Part shown: piece after piece, positions 22,601-32,184 of the stretch
Layout of the letters: every line of letters starts with the position of its first letter
How positions within the stretch are numbered: position 1 is the first letter of the stretch
DNA from: Bos javanicus
Taxonomy: Eukaryota; Chordata; Mammalia; Artiodactyla; Bovidae
Length of the DNA: 64,000 bases
Direction of reading: 5' to 3'
NCBI RefSeq assembly: GCF_032452875.1
Contig: NC_083870.1
Location: forward strand, 8,494,001-8,558,000
Notes under the pieces: model-generated
What the model was told of the DNA's origin: nothing
The model's input: the letters and a program-made list of their open reading frames with translations, nothing else
Database searches by the model: none
Program-made: the position numbers and the translations under genes

Positions 22601-25600
22601 CGGATCCCCTGATCCTCACTTGTAGCCAGGGTTAAATGAATAGGGTTAAAAGTCTTGTCATAGAACCAATATGTGAGAGACAAAACTTGAAACCTAGTCT
22701 TCTGCCTTTCATCTGATATTTCTTTCCAAATACAGTCATCAGAGCACTATACTAGATGTGTTGCTGGTGGTGGCATTAGTATCCAGCTGACTTTCAGTCT
22801 GTTTTAATTCTCTGCTCAGTTTCTGGGGAAGAAGCAGCTGGTCGTAATCACTTCTCTGGGCCTTTAAGTATGTTATTATGCTTCTTTTGCACCACTGCCC
22901 ACCCCACCCTCACCCCCGATTTCTCATCCTTTGGGCTTCAGTTAAGGCATTCTCTCTCAGGAAACCTCTTATCAGTTAGGATTTACAGGCTGCAGATATG
23001 AGCTTTGGGCCATTTGTTTTTTTTTAAAGGACTGTTTTAGAAGGCTGGTGGTAGAACTGAACACAGTGAAAAGACACATTAATCATCTAGGCCACACAGA
23101 GTTCAAGAACTAGGGCAGCTTCAGGGGTTTCAGGAAAGGAATGGAGGATAATCTTTACAGGACAACTGTCAGTGTTGGGGCTTCCCTGGTGGCTCAGATG
23201 GTAAAGAATTTAACTGCAATGCAGGAGACACAGGAAATGGTGGTTCGATACCTGGGTCGGGAAGATTCCCTGGAGGAGGAAATGGCAACCCACTCCAGTA
23301 TTCTTGCCTGGAAAATCTCATAGACAGAAGAGCCTGGTGGGCTACAGTCCATAAGGTTGCAAAATGTCAGAGATGACCGAATACTCACATAGGTGTCTGA
23401 GCTCCAGCTGCATTTTGTACCTGTTTGTCTCTCCTGTAGAGAAACTGTAGTATAGAATAGGTTACTGTCCCTGTGGTCAAGGGGCAAGGGTCCTGTAATT
23501 AGTAGCCCCACAAGAACCCCAGTGAATTAGAAGGGGCGGTTCCCTAATGAGAGGGATGCTGGGCAGACCCAAACAAGAATTACTCACTACAAAGCTTTTC
23601 CTTTACCTGCAAGTTTAAGCTACCCTGTAGGTGTTCCAGTAGCTCTCCACTTCCCATTCTTATAACAAATGCCTCAGTTCAGTTCAGTTCAGTTCAGTCG
23701 CTCAGTCGTGTCCGACTCTTTTTGACCCCATGAATTGCACCATGCCAGGCCTCCTTGTCCATCATCAACTCCCAGAGTTCACCCAAACTCATGTGCATTG
23801 AGTCAGTGATGCCATCCAGCCATCTTATCCTCTGTCGTCCCCTTCTCCTCCTGCCCCCAATCCCCCCAGCATCAGGGTCTTTTCCAATGAGTCAGCTCTT
23901 CGCGTGAGGTGGCCAAAGTATTGGAGTTTCAGCCTCAGCATCAGTCCTTCCAATGAACACCCAGGACTGGTCTCCTTTAGGATGGACTGGTTGGATCTCC
24001 TTGCAATCCAAGGGACTCTCAAGAGTCTTCTCCAACACCACAGTTCAAAAGCATCAATTCTTCGGCGTTCAGCTTTCTTCACAGTCCAACTCTCACATCC
24101 ATACATGACCACTGGAAAAACCATATCCTTGACTAGACGAACCTTTGTTGGCAAAGTAATGTCTCTGCTTTTGAATATGCCATCTAGGTTGGTCATAACT
24201 TTCCTTCCAAGGAGTAAGCATCTTTTAATTTCACGGCTGCAGTCACCATCTGCAGTGATTTTGGAGCCCCCAAAAATTAAAGTCTGACACTGTTTCCCCA
24301 TCTATTTCCCATGAAGTGATGGGACCAGATGCCATGATCTTCGTTTTCTGAAGGTTGAGCTTTAAGCCAACTTTTTCACTCTCCTCTTTCACTTTCATCA
24401 AGAGGCTAACAAATGCCTAGTCCTCACCAGACTAAGTTGTAAGGTGGCCTAGCCACCTAGCTGGCACTCAGTGTTGGTTGAATGGAGTTCCAGACAGACA
24501 TAAGTTACAAATTGCAGACCGTGTTCTCCTTTTGCCAGGTAGGTGCCGACTACTGCGTCTTTGTAAAGCCTGCCATGCTGTGTTGTATGTTGTTGTTCAG
24601 TGGCTAAGTCATGTCCAACTCTTTGCGACACCACGGACTCCAGAGTGCCAGGCTTCTCTGTCCTCTTTCTCTGTCTCCTGGAGTTTGCTCAGATTAATTT
24701 TCATTGAGTTGGTGATGCTGTCTGACCATCTCATCCGCTGCTGTCCTCTTCTTCTTTTGCCTTCAGTCTTTCCTAGTGTCAGGGTCTTTTCCAGTGAGTC
24801 GGTTGTATGTTGACCCTCCGCCATTTCCACTGTCCTCTCTCTCACCTTATCTCTTTCTCGTCTTAGGTAATTGCTGGCTTCAACCGTCTTAGGCAGGAAC
24901 AGCGGGGCCTGGCATCCAAAGCAGCTGAGCTGGAGATGGAGTTGAATGAGCATAGGTGAGGAGCAAAGAGTAGGAGAGTTGGATGGGCCACTTTGTACGA
25001 GGGTTGCAGCAGAGTGGGACTGAATTCTCAGGCTCTGCTTTGTCCTCCTACCTTAGCCTAGTGATTGATACTCTGAAGGAGGTCGATGAAACCCGCAAGT
25101 GCTACCGCATGGTTGGAGGGGTGCTGGTGGAGCGGACCGTCAAAGAGGTGCTGCCTGCCCTGGAGAACAACAAGGAGCAGGTGAGCAAGATCCCCGTATA
25201 GATGCTCTGAGCAACAGTAAGGAAGGGGAGGCTTGGGCTTTAGGGAATGTGGGGAGGAGGGCTTGGGTAGGGACTCTCATTGAAGACAGCATAAATAGCC
25301 TATTGGCCTATGCTCTTTATGTTATGCTCAGTCTAACTCCTTAGACAAAGGAGTTGCTGACTGTGCCTCTCACCATGGGTTCTGTGACCTGGCTGAGTTG
25401 GGAGAAGCAAGGTGGTTAGAGTGTGTTTTTCACAGTGTAGTCCATGGGTGCCTGCATCCAGATCACCTGGAGGACTAATTTAAAATGCAGCTTCCCAAAC
25501 CCTCTCCTGTACCCACTGATTCAAAACTGCTGGGGATGGGAGCCATGAAGAGCATTTTTAAAATAATCAGCCAAGGTGATTCTTATGTATACTAAAGTTT

Positions 25601-25953
25601 TAAGCCATTGTTTTAAAGAAAGGAATACTTTTAGTGTCTGGGCTCTACTATTAATATTTGGTTAAAGATGAGGTTAGAGGTATCATCTGTCCTTCACTTC
25701 CCCCAACCATTGTCTGTAACAGATGGGGGAAGGGAGTCCTGAAATCCTTACATAATCCCTGTTGCTTGCCCTCTAGATACAGAAGATCATTGAGACACTG
25801 ACACAACAGCTTCAGGCAAAGGGAAAAGAACTAAATGAATTCCGGGAAAAGCACAACATTCGTCTCATGGGGGAAGACGAGAAGCCAGCAGCCAAGGAAA
25901 ACTCAGAAGGCGCTGGGGCTAAGGCCAGCTCAGCTGGCGTGTTGGTCTCCTAG
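14092..25953 (+). CDS. PFDN2: PFDN2, prefoldin subunit 2
   Basis: Four exons: 14092-14166, 24867-24955, 25057-25180 and 25777-25953 (stop TAG 25951-25953). All introns are GT-AG and the joined length is 154 aa, the same as human. PFDN2 is a beta-type subunit of the hexameric prefoldin co-chaperone that passes unfolded actin and tubulin to the TRiC/CCT chaperonin. It is also part of the R2TP/prefoldin-like complex. The first exon encodes a flexible Gly/Ser-rich tail (KSSGSGTGKGA). The rest gives the two coiled-coil helices (VIAGFNRLRQEQRGLASKAA; IIETLTQQLQAKGKELNEFR) joined by the beta hairpin (CYRMVGGVLVERTVKEVLPA), then an acidic/Ala-rich tail ending SAGVLVS. The 10.7-kb first intron is the most repeat-dense part of the window. 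Confidence 0.98.
15129..15373 (-). mobile_element. BovB 3'-end fragment
   Basis: It starts with the repeated TTCAGTTCAG terminus, then TCGCTCAGTCGTG, ATGCCATCCAGCCATCTCAT and GAGTCTTTTCAAATGAG, ending at GGTGGCCAAAGTACCTGATG. This is the antisense 3' end of the ruminant BovB LINE, strongly 5'-truncated. No clear target-site duplication was found. Confidence 0.85.
16510..16800. repeat. Probable old interspersed repeat, family not identified
   Basis: AT-rich sequence with a repeat-like block around ACCCATGGCCCTACTATCC and TTAATACTATATCATGAATA, a pattern common in old mammalian LINE or DNA-transposon remnants. A similar AT-rich block occurs near 50,560-50,690. No ORF of note. Confidence 0.3.
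17106..17225 (+). mobile_element. CHR-type tRNA-derived SINE
   Basis: GGACTTCCCTGGTGGTCCGG head, a B-box-like GGGTTTGAACC, GGGGAACTAGGATCTTACAT body, and a G/A-rich tail. Confidence 0.75.
17455..17582 (+). mobile_element. CHR-type tRNA-derived SINE
   Basis: GGGAATTCTCTGGGTCCAGT head, GGTTCGATCCCTGGTCAGGG B-box region, and an AAATAAATAAA tail. Confidence 0.75.
17704..17797 (+). mobile_element. Bov-A SINE fragment
   Basis: Only the Bov-A body remains (TTGCCTGGAGAATCCCCATG ... AGTCAGACGTGACTG); the tRNA-like head is missing. Confidence 0.6.
18570..18779 (+). mobile_element. Bov-tA SINE with target-site duplication
   Basis: Complete head (GGCTTCCCTGGTGGCTCAGA), B box (GGGTTCGATGCCTGGG) and Bov-A body. 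It is flanked by identical TATATGTGAGT copies at 18559-18569 and 18780-18790. Confidence 0.9.
18998..19056 (+). mobile_element. Bov-tA SINE head fragment
   Basis: Only the tRNA-like head survives (GGCTTCCCTGGTGGCTCAGA through GTGCGGGAGACCTGA). The body is absent. Confidence 0.6.
19548..19654 (+). pseudogene. Full-length U6 snRNA pseudogene forming the 5' half of a U6-L1 chimera
   Basis: All 107 nt of U6 are present, from GTGCTCGCTTCGGCAGCACA to CCATATTTTT. I count two differences from mammalian U6, both C-to-T at CpG sites (GACATGCAAA, GAAGTGTTCC). The expected Pol III proximal element and TATA box are not upstream; a target-site duplication is there instead (19532-19545). The L1 3' end starts immediately after the last T, so this is a retrotransposed copy and not a working U6 gene. 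Confidence 0.93.
19655..20313 (+). mobile_element. L1 3' end fused directly to U6
   Basis: The sequence encodes the C-terminal part of L1 ORF2 (PAIPLLGIHTEE ... WYIYTMEYYSAIKKN ... ILTHIYGI), then the L1 3' UTR (GGAGGAGGGAGGAGGG, TGTGGTGGATTCATTTTGAT) and a poly(A) tail (20299-20314). The same AGAAACTATAATAA flanks the whole U6-L1 unit (19532-19545 and 20314-20327), so U6 and L1 were inserted together. Confidence 0.93.
20560..21065 (+). mobile_element. Older L1-like 3' fragment
   Basis: Blocks such as GAAGAATATTATTCACCTGTAA, AGTGAACCCTGAAGGTATTA, TGTGGAATAAAAAAAAATTGAA and ACTGTGTTGTATACTTGAAA resemble the 3' UTR region of older L1 elements. It is diverged and has no long ORF. Confidence 0.45.
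21080..21205 (-). mobile_element. CHR-type tRNA-derived SINE
   Basis: Antisense copy: GGAGCTTAGTTCCCCAAACA, GGATCGAACCCAGGACTCC and the head complement TTGCCAGGGAAGTCCCC at the right end. Confidence 0.75.
21358..21475 (+). mobile_element. CHR-type tRNA-derived SINE
   Basis: GGGACTTCCTGGTGATCCAG head, GGGGGTTCGATTCCTGATC B-box region, and an AAAAAAAGGAAAAAG tail. Confidence 0.75.
22365..22480 (-). mobile_element. MIR SINE remnant
   Basis: CTGTGAAGTAGGTATCACCT, CACAGGTAAGAAAACTAAGG and CTCAGAGAGATTAA are MIR core landmarks. The copy is diverged. Confidence 0.55.
22480..22600. mobile_element. Old hAT-Charlie (MER5-like) remnant
   Basis: CCAGTGGTTTTCAGTTCTGG at the left and a CACCTCAGAATTTCATGGGAG block resemble the terminal and internal sequence of eutherian hAT-Charlie elements. 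Confidence 0.4.
23179..23390 (+). mobile_element. Bov-tA SINE
   Basis: GGCTTCCCTGGTGGCTCAGA head, TGGTTCGATACCTGGGTCGG B box and Bov-A body. There is a small extra segment (ACAGGAAATGG) between the head and the B box. Confidence 0.85.
23675..24406 (-). mobile_element. BovB LINE 3' fragment with partial reverse-transcriptase ORF
   Basis: Antisense BovB starting at the CAGTTCAG terminus. Its minus-strand frame (24301-23825) encodes the C-terminal part of the BovB ORF2 product (SKITADGDCSREIKR ... MVFPVVMYGCESW ... SLEGLMLRLKLQYFGHL). It is 5'-truncated at 24406 and flanked by TAACAAATGCCT on both sides (23663-23674, 24407-24418), an exact 12-bp duplication. Confidence 0.93.
24593..24802 (-). 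mobile_element. BovB 3'-end fragment next to PFDN2 exon 2
   Basis: An older, more diverged antisense BovB 3' end (TTCAGTGGCTAAGTCATGTC ... GTCTTTTCCAGTGAGTCGG) flanked by identical TTGTATGTTG copies (24583-24592, 24803-24812). It ends only 64 bp before PFDN2 exon 2. Confidence 0.85.
25430..25612. mobile_element. Old hAT-Charlie (MER5-like) element in PFDN2 intron 3
   Basis: Blocks GTGTAGTCCATGGGTGCC, AGATCACCTGGAGGACTAAT, CCCACTGATTCAAAACTGC and AAGGTGATTCTTATG match the layout of eutherian MER5-type elements. No ORF. Confidence 0.5.
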
Positions 25954-26052
25954 AAACCAAAGCCTTCGCGTTGTTTTCTACCCTGATTCCCACTTCTAAT
26001 TTCTCTTTATTGTTATTATTATTTTCTCTGCTATTGTAATATTTTTTTGTTA

Positions 26053-26058
26053 ATTAAA
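26053..26058 (+). terminator. PFDN2: Poly(A) signal of PFDN2
   Basis: ATTAAA 100 nt after the PFDN2 stop, followed by a G/T-rich stretch (TGTTTTGGTCAG). A second candidate, AATAAA, lies at 26221-26226. Confidence 0.65.
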
Positions 26059-26296
26059 TGTTTTGGTCAGAATGCTTAGCTCTAGCCTGAACCTTTCACC
26101 CAATATGAGGGGTAGAATTTGCATGGGGCATGGATAAGCATATGATTTGTGGTTTTGGTTCTGTCAGGTTAATGGCTCACAGTATCAGACTAGGTCTTAT
26201 ATTTTATCCTTTCCTTTGCAAATAAAGATGCATCTCCTTATTTACTTCCCTCCCCACCAAAAGATTCAAGAGACAGTGTTGACTCTCAGGTTGCAA

Positions 26297-26302
26297 TTTA
26301 AT
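26297..26302 (-). terminator. KLHDC9: Poly(A) signal of KLHDC9
   Basis: The minus strand reads ATTAAA about 90 nt past the KLHDC9 stop codon (26393-26391). If PFDN2 uses its distal signal at 26221, the two convergent transcripts end within a few tens of bases of each other. Confidence 0.6.
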
Positions 26303-26390
26303 CAGCATTTGAAAAGAGGAAGATAGCTCTGTGATAATGCTTTGAGTTTGCGACAAAACAGAGGCTTGGCAGTGTATCTTGCACTATTCT

Positions 26391-28078
26391 TTAGATAAAG
26401 AGGTCTAGAATGCAAACCTGTGGACTAGCTGTCCTGCCATCCTCACCAAAACCCCCGACCAGGTAGAGCTGATCATTCCAAAGGCAGGTGCGATGGCCCA
26501 CGCGTTTTAGTCGATGGTCGGCACAGGGGAAGTGGAACCACAGAGAAGGAGACTTTCCTGTTGGGTAAGGGCAGAGGGTGGTTATTGAGGCCGTAGCACT
26601 TTGGCTCCCATGGGGCTCTCAAGAAGACAAAGGCTTGCTCATTGTTTTTCTCCTCCCATGATTTGCAGGCCTCTCAAAAATTTAATATTCTGTGTATTCC
26701 TTTAAGTTGTCGACTACTTCTTCCTCCTCCCTACCCCTTTACTCCATCCTTTATCTCTCTGTAGTCTTCAGGTTCTCCTGTCTTCCCACCTTTCCCCCTT
26801 CTCAACCTTTAAGCTGGCTCTTACGGGTATCATAGATGTAGAGGTCATTGCAGATGGTGTCTCTGGCTCTGGTCAAAGTTTCTCCACCGAACAGGACAGC
26901 AAAGGGCCCAACCACAGAACATGAGTGATGGCGCAGTCCTCGAGGCCCCTGCCGGGACCCCTGCCCGCTGCTCACGAGCCTTGAAAGCTTTTCCATCAAA
27001 TGGGGGGCAACAGGCGGTTCCTCCTTGAGGGAGAAAGAAGGGACTGTCTGGAGGGATTTGGGCATCCAAAGTTTAGTCGCGTTCCACCCTTAGTGAGATG
27101 TGAGTAGACAATACCTTAATCTTCCCATGACTCCAATGCCCAGCTACTTCTGGTTCAGCTGAGTTGCAGCCCCCAAAGAGTAATAGCTGGTGACCTGGGT
27201 GGGGCCCAGGACTTTGGAGCAAAGCAGCACAGTGACCCGAGCGTGAAGCAGTGTGGCAGCCTTCTTCCTTATAGCTGTGAAATTCAGGCCTGAGTTGGGT
27301 TTTCTAGAAAATGTAAGTGCTGTATACTGCCTTTTCCCCACTCCCCTCGCCAGCGATAGAAGGGAGACATGGAAAGGCCACATGTAGTTCAGCTGAGATG
27401 AAGGGTAATATTGAAAGGGAGTTAAACTCTTAGACATGGAAGGTTCCCAGGGAAGAATGGTGCTAGGGTGAGGATGTTAGATAAACTGCCTGCGAATCTG
27501 TTTTTCCAGGGTGCAGGTGAAGGAAGGGTGAAAATTTTAGGGCAGGGGAGGTCATACCAATAGGTGCGGGCGCCAGGGTCCAGCCTTAACGTGTAGATGC
27601 TTCCGTAACGACGCTGAGTGCGGGTCCCGCCCTCCCGACCTGCTACCCGCAGCTCTCGGTCGGAGATTCGGGTACAGGTGTGACTACTGAGGCCGGCGGG
27701 GGGGCAGCTGCCGGAGCCGGCGGTCCACGCCTCCCACACACCGCGGTCCGTGTCCAAAGCGGTCACAGTGGCCGAGCGGTGCGACCCGTCCCAGCCGCCC
27801 ACCACGCAGAGCCAGCGACCGCCCACCGGCGCCGCGTCGTGGTGGCTGCGCCTCGGGCCGCCCCGTGCTGCCACACGCACGGCCTGGCCCCCAGCCGGAT
27901 CGAAGACCACTGTTTCACTGCTCGGCTCTCTCGCTCCTCCAGCTAGGAGCCCCCCGACCAGATAGAACCGTCCCCGCAGTTCAGTGCATGAATGGAAGGC
28001 CCGCGCCAGCAGCGGGTCCTGCGCCACCGGCCGCCAGGTCCAGCCCGAGCCCCGCGCCTCGCCCACAGCCCCAGCCAT
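26391..28078 (-). CDS. KLHDC9: KLHDC9, kelch domain-containing protein 9
   Basis: Four exons on the minus strand: 28078-27558, 27274-27115, 27023-26825 and 26557-26391 (stop TAA 26393-26391). All are GT-AG with continuous phase, giving 348 aa (human about 349). The protein is a kelch-repeat beta-propeller. Blade cores with the GG doublet are visible at about residue 43 (RFYLVGGLLAGG), 95 (WLCVVGGWDGS), the LLLFGGCN block, AVLFGGETLTRARD and, near the C-terminus, LYLVGGFGEDG. The function is poorly known; the human protein has been reported as a cyclin A1/CDK2 interactor, so a scaffold role is inference. The start is the first ATG in a CpG-rich exon and matches the human N-terminus in the region after GWTWRPVA. 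Tail-to-tail with PFDN2. Confidence 0.96.
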
Positions 28079-28300
28079 GGGACCCGGTAGAGGCGAGCTG
28101 CGGGGCCGGCGGCCCGGAGCCCAGCTATATGGGGGCTCAAGGTTCTCTGGAACCGCCCCTACCGGAAGCCCCTCCAGGTCCCCACCTCAAGGCACCGGCT
28201 CTCGCCGCCGTCACCCAGCAACCACTGCCGCGGCTGCAGCACGACGCTGCAAATTGAAGGTCGCAAAGCACTGGTAACCGTGGAGACAGGAGACCTGGGG
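27560..28300 (-). promoter_or_regulatory. KLHDC9: CpG island over KLHDC9 exon 1 and its upstream region
   Basis: Dense CpG sequence covers the first coding exon and about 220 bp upstream of the ATG at 28078. A TATA box is not apparent. The nearest divergent gene start is 12.5 kb away, so no bidirectional partner is visible. Confidence 0.55.
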
Positions 28301-28508
28301 AGCTACCGGGAAGAGGTGTTGTCACCATGGCAACAGGAGCTGTGCTAGGTCAATAAAAATGATGAGTGTTGAACTCAGACCGAGGAGAGCCAGTTCTTCA
28401 GAAAGACCCCTGTTGTTTAAGCTGCGAATTCACTTGGGACTACGACGTTTCAGGTGCCGGCGTTGCTCAGCAAATATTGAGGAGGAACCATGTGCTTTTG
28501 ACTTTAGC

Positions 28509-28645
28509 ATATTTTGGGGGTCGGGCGGCGAGGGGGAAGAGGCCTGCCACTTGGCATGTGGGATCTTAGTTTCCCAACAAGGATGCAACGTTCGCCCCAG
28601 GCAGTGGAAGCCCGGCGTCTTCACCACTGGGCAGCCAGGCAAGTT
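28509..28645 (-). mobile_element. Diverged CHR-type SINE
   Basis: The antisense layout is recognisable: GCATGTGGGATCTTAGTTTC, CCAACAAGGATGCAACGTTCG, CAGTGGAAGC and ACCACTGGGCAGCCAGGCAAG. Confidence 0.6.
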
Positions 28646-28858
28646 CGCTCTGGCACTTTTCTGTTTGGTTCTGATTTCCCCAGGGATGAGTGAGGAAGCG
28701 GAGACAAAACTCAGAGTGGAGACAGTGAACGTAAACTATACTCACCTGGGAGTCAGGAGACCTGGGTTCTGGTTCCAGCTATATCCTGACTCTCAAAGTG
28801 ATTATTTTTCTCTAGGCCTTTTCTTTCTCGTTTATAAAACGTTGCTGGTTAATCTCTT

Positions 28859-30535
28859 CAGTTCAGTTCAGTTCAGTCGCTCAGTTGTGTCCGACTCTTT
28901 GCAACCCCATGAATTGCCGCACGCCAGACCTCCCTGTCCATCACCATCTCCCGGAGTTCACCCAAACTCATGTCCATCGAATCGGTGATGCCATCCAGCC
29001 ATCTCATCCTCTGTCATCCCCTTCTCCTCCTGCCCCCAATCCCTCCCAGCATCAGAGTCTTTACCAATGAGTCAACTCTTCACATGAGGTGGCCAAAGTA
29101 CTGGAGTTTCAGTTTTAGCATCATTCTTTCCAAAGAACACCCAGGGCTGATCTCCTTTAGAATGGACTGGTTGGATCTCCTTGCAGTCCAAGGGACTCTC
29201 AAGAGTCTTCTCTAACACCACAGTTCAAAAGCATCAATTCTTCGGCGCTCAGCTTTCTTCATAGTCCAACTCTCACATCCATACATGACCACTGGAAAAA
29301 CCATATCCTTGACTAGACGGACTTTAGTTGGCAAAGTAATGTCTCTGCTTTTGAATATGCTATCTAGGTTGGTCATAACTTTTCTTCCAAGGAGTAAGTG
29401 TCTCTTAATTTCATGGCTGCAGTCACCATCTGCAGTGATTTTGGAGCCCAGAAAAATAAAGTCTGACACTGTTTCCACTGTTTCTCCATCTATTTCCCAT
29501 GAAGTGATGGGACCAGATGCCATGATCTTCATTTTCTGAATGTTGAGCTTTAACCCAACTTTTTCACTCTCCACTTTTACTTTCATCAAGAGGCTCTTTA
29601 GTTCCTTTTCACTTTCTGCCATAAGGGTGGTGTCATCTGTATATCTGAGGTTATTGATATTTCTCCCGGCAATCTTGATTCCAGCTTGTGCTTCTTCCAG
29701 CCCAGCATTTCTCATGATGTACTCTGCAAATAAGTTAAATAAGCAGGGTGACAATATACAGCCTTGACATACTCCTTTTCCTAATTGGAACCAGTCTGTT
29801 GTTCCATGTCCAGTTCTAACTATTGCTTCCTGACCTGCATATAGGTTTCTCAAGAAGCAGGTCAGGTGGTTGGGTATTCCCATCTCTTTCAGGATTTTCC
29901 ACAGTTTATTGTGATCCACACAGTCAAAGTCTTTGGCATAGTCAATAAAGCAGAAATAGATGTTTTTCTGGAACTCTCTTGCTTTTTTGATGATCCAGCG
30001 GATGTTGGCAATTTGATCTCTGGTTCCTCTGCCTTTTCTAAAACCAGCTTGAACATCAGGAAGTTCACGGTTCACCTATTGCTGAAGCCTGGCTTGGAGA
30101 ATTTTGAGCATTACTTTACTAGCGTGTGAGATGAGTGCAATTGTGCGGTAGTTTGAGCATTCTTTGGCATTGCCTTTCTTTGGGATTGGAATGAAAACTG
30201 ACTTTTTCCAGCCCTGTGGCCACTGCTGAGTTTTCCAAATTTGCTGGCATATTGAGAGCAGCACTTTCACAGCATCATCTTTCAGGATTTGGAATAGCTC
30301 AACTGGAATTCCATCACCTCCACTAGCTTTGCTCGTAGTGATGCTTTCTAAGGCCCACTTGACTTCACATTCCAGGATTGTCTGGCTCTAGGTGAGTGAT
30401 CATACCATCGTGATTATCCAAAAAAAGATGTCCTTTTCATTATAGGGGACTGGAATGCAAAAGTAGGAAGTCAAGAAACACCTGGAGTAACAGGCAAATT
30501 TGGCCTTGGAATACGGAATAAAGCAGGGCAAAGGC
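28859..30535 (-). mobile_element. BovB LINE with inverted 5' segment
   Basis: From 28859 to about 30418 the sequence is antisense BovB: the TTCAGTTCAG terminus, then a reverse-transcriptase region open for 287 codons (30075-29212) with a further in-family segment (30270-30076) before a stop. RT landmarks include the FCFIDYAKDFDCVDH block (usual YAKAFD), the GVCQGCILSPCLFN block and LRYTDDTTL, where the catalytic motif is YTDD instead of the usual YADD. From about 30420 to 30535 the orientation flips to plus and encodes an endonuclease-domain piece (DWNAKVGSQETPG, GLGIRNKAGQRL). TAATCTCTT flanks the whole unit (28850-28858, 30536-30544). The copy is dead: truncated, inverted and interrupted. 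Confidence 0.93.
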
Positions 30536-30544
30536 TAATCTCTT

Positions 30545-32172
30545 AGTTGTCTTACAAACCAGAGATCTGTGGTAAAGGCTTGAAAGTCTTGACTGGGTGG
30601 GACAGCCCTTTCCTCTCTGGCCACTAGAGGGTAGTAGAGCCCAGTCTCAGGGTACTGTGCAGGGGGCGGGGGGCCAGGGTGAGGGCTAGAGGAGAGATTG
30701 GGTTGGGGTGAGGGAAGAGATCTGGAACTTTGGAGAACTTTTCACTATTGAGTCCTAGGAAGAGTAATTCCTGATTTCATCTTGTCTCATGAACTCATAC
30801 AGCACAAGGAAACAGGTACTGTGGCATCTGGAACTCAGAATTAAGGGCAGGGAGTTTCTCCTGATAAGATCCAGGGCAGAAGCTGCCCAGCCTTAGAAGC
30901 TGGATAGAGGTGAAGGGGGGGAGGAGTGAGAAGAACAGACTCCTGCCCCTCCCTGGTATCAGCCTTTTATTCAAGCCAGGTCCCTGAGCTGCTTCTTAAC
31001 TCATCCCTGCAAGACCCAGGGAAGAATGAAGAGGCCCAGACCCACACTGACTAGATTTAGCTACAGGTGAGAATGCAGACAGGTTTCTACTTCCAGCATT
31101 GCTGAGGTGGGACAGAAACAGGCCTTGTGTCTGTCGGGGCTGGGCTGTAAATGGGAGTGATGACTGCTTACTTTTGCCTTTGGTTTCTATAGCATCAGCT
31201 TGGTCCCCATCATGTCCCAGAAACCAAGGCCTTAGAGAGTGACTCGAGCTACAGTAGGGATGGAGGTGTCATTCAGGAACAGCACAGCAGGGCTTTTCCC
31301 ACTCCAGATCCTAACTCTTGGTCCTTAGAGAAAAATAGCATGAAGAGGGTATGGGCAGGAACGTATGAGGACCTATTCCTTACCTATACCTTTAAGCCGA
31401 GACCCAGCAGTAGCTTTGAAAGTCCCTGCCCACCCAACTATAGCTTTCCCTGATTTTGGCAAAGGGGATCCTCAGTTTTCCAGATCGTGGTTAAAAAAAA
31501 AAATCATTACTAACATCCTTGGCTGAAATCTGAAAGTCAGTCTTTCCCTAAGGCTTCTAACTGGCTAATCTCCCAAATGCTGGATTCAAATCTGTCCTAA
31601 GATTTCACTTAGGACTCCTAAGATTTCAATGAGGAGCTGCCTTGAGGGTGGTGTCGTTTTGCTTTAACCGACCTGCCCTATATGCCCATTTTAGGCCCTT
31701 GCTTTTGCTTAAGTCTTTGGCGGTTCCGCCAGACTCATTTTCTGCTTCTCCTGGACACAACAGGGAACTCCCCACCCCAGGGGCCTTTCCAGCTCCTCTC
31801 TCCCAGCTTTGTTTTCCTTCTCCTCCCAGCTGCCACTCTGGGTCCTCAGCAGTCCGCATCTCACTTGAACATGCAGCCTGAACCTCACGTGCTCCTTAGC
31901 TGTTCTGCCACTTCTGTATCTCTTCCAGTTCCACCTAGTAGTCAGAGGTGTCTGACATGTCCATTGGCATCCCAAACATAGACCTGGGGGAGGACTCCTT
32001 CCTCCCCTGGTTAGCCTGAATCAAGCCCGTATTTTGGAGGAAGAAAAAAAAAAAAAACTTGGAGAGGGGAAAAGAGGGGAAGAAGAAGGAGAGAAGAGAG
32101 GAAGAAAATAAACCAATTTGTGCTTGTCTGACACACACTTGACACTCCAGGACAGCATCTTAAGTGGTGTAT
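30545..32172. other. Intergenic stretch, nothing recognised
   Basis: Between the BovB element and the Bov-A2 SINE I see no gene, no ruminant SINE and no clear old repeat. The open frames here are short and unrelated to any family I know. Confidence 0.5.
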
Positions 32173-32184
32173 AATGACTCCATC

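Noticed and set aside
23825..24301. 158-codon minus-strand frame with reverse-transcriptase similarity
   Set aside because: It is a 5'-truncated BovB copy between target-site duplications.
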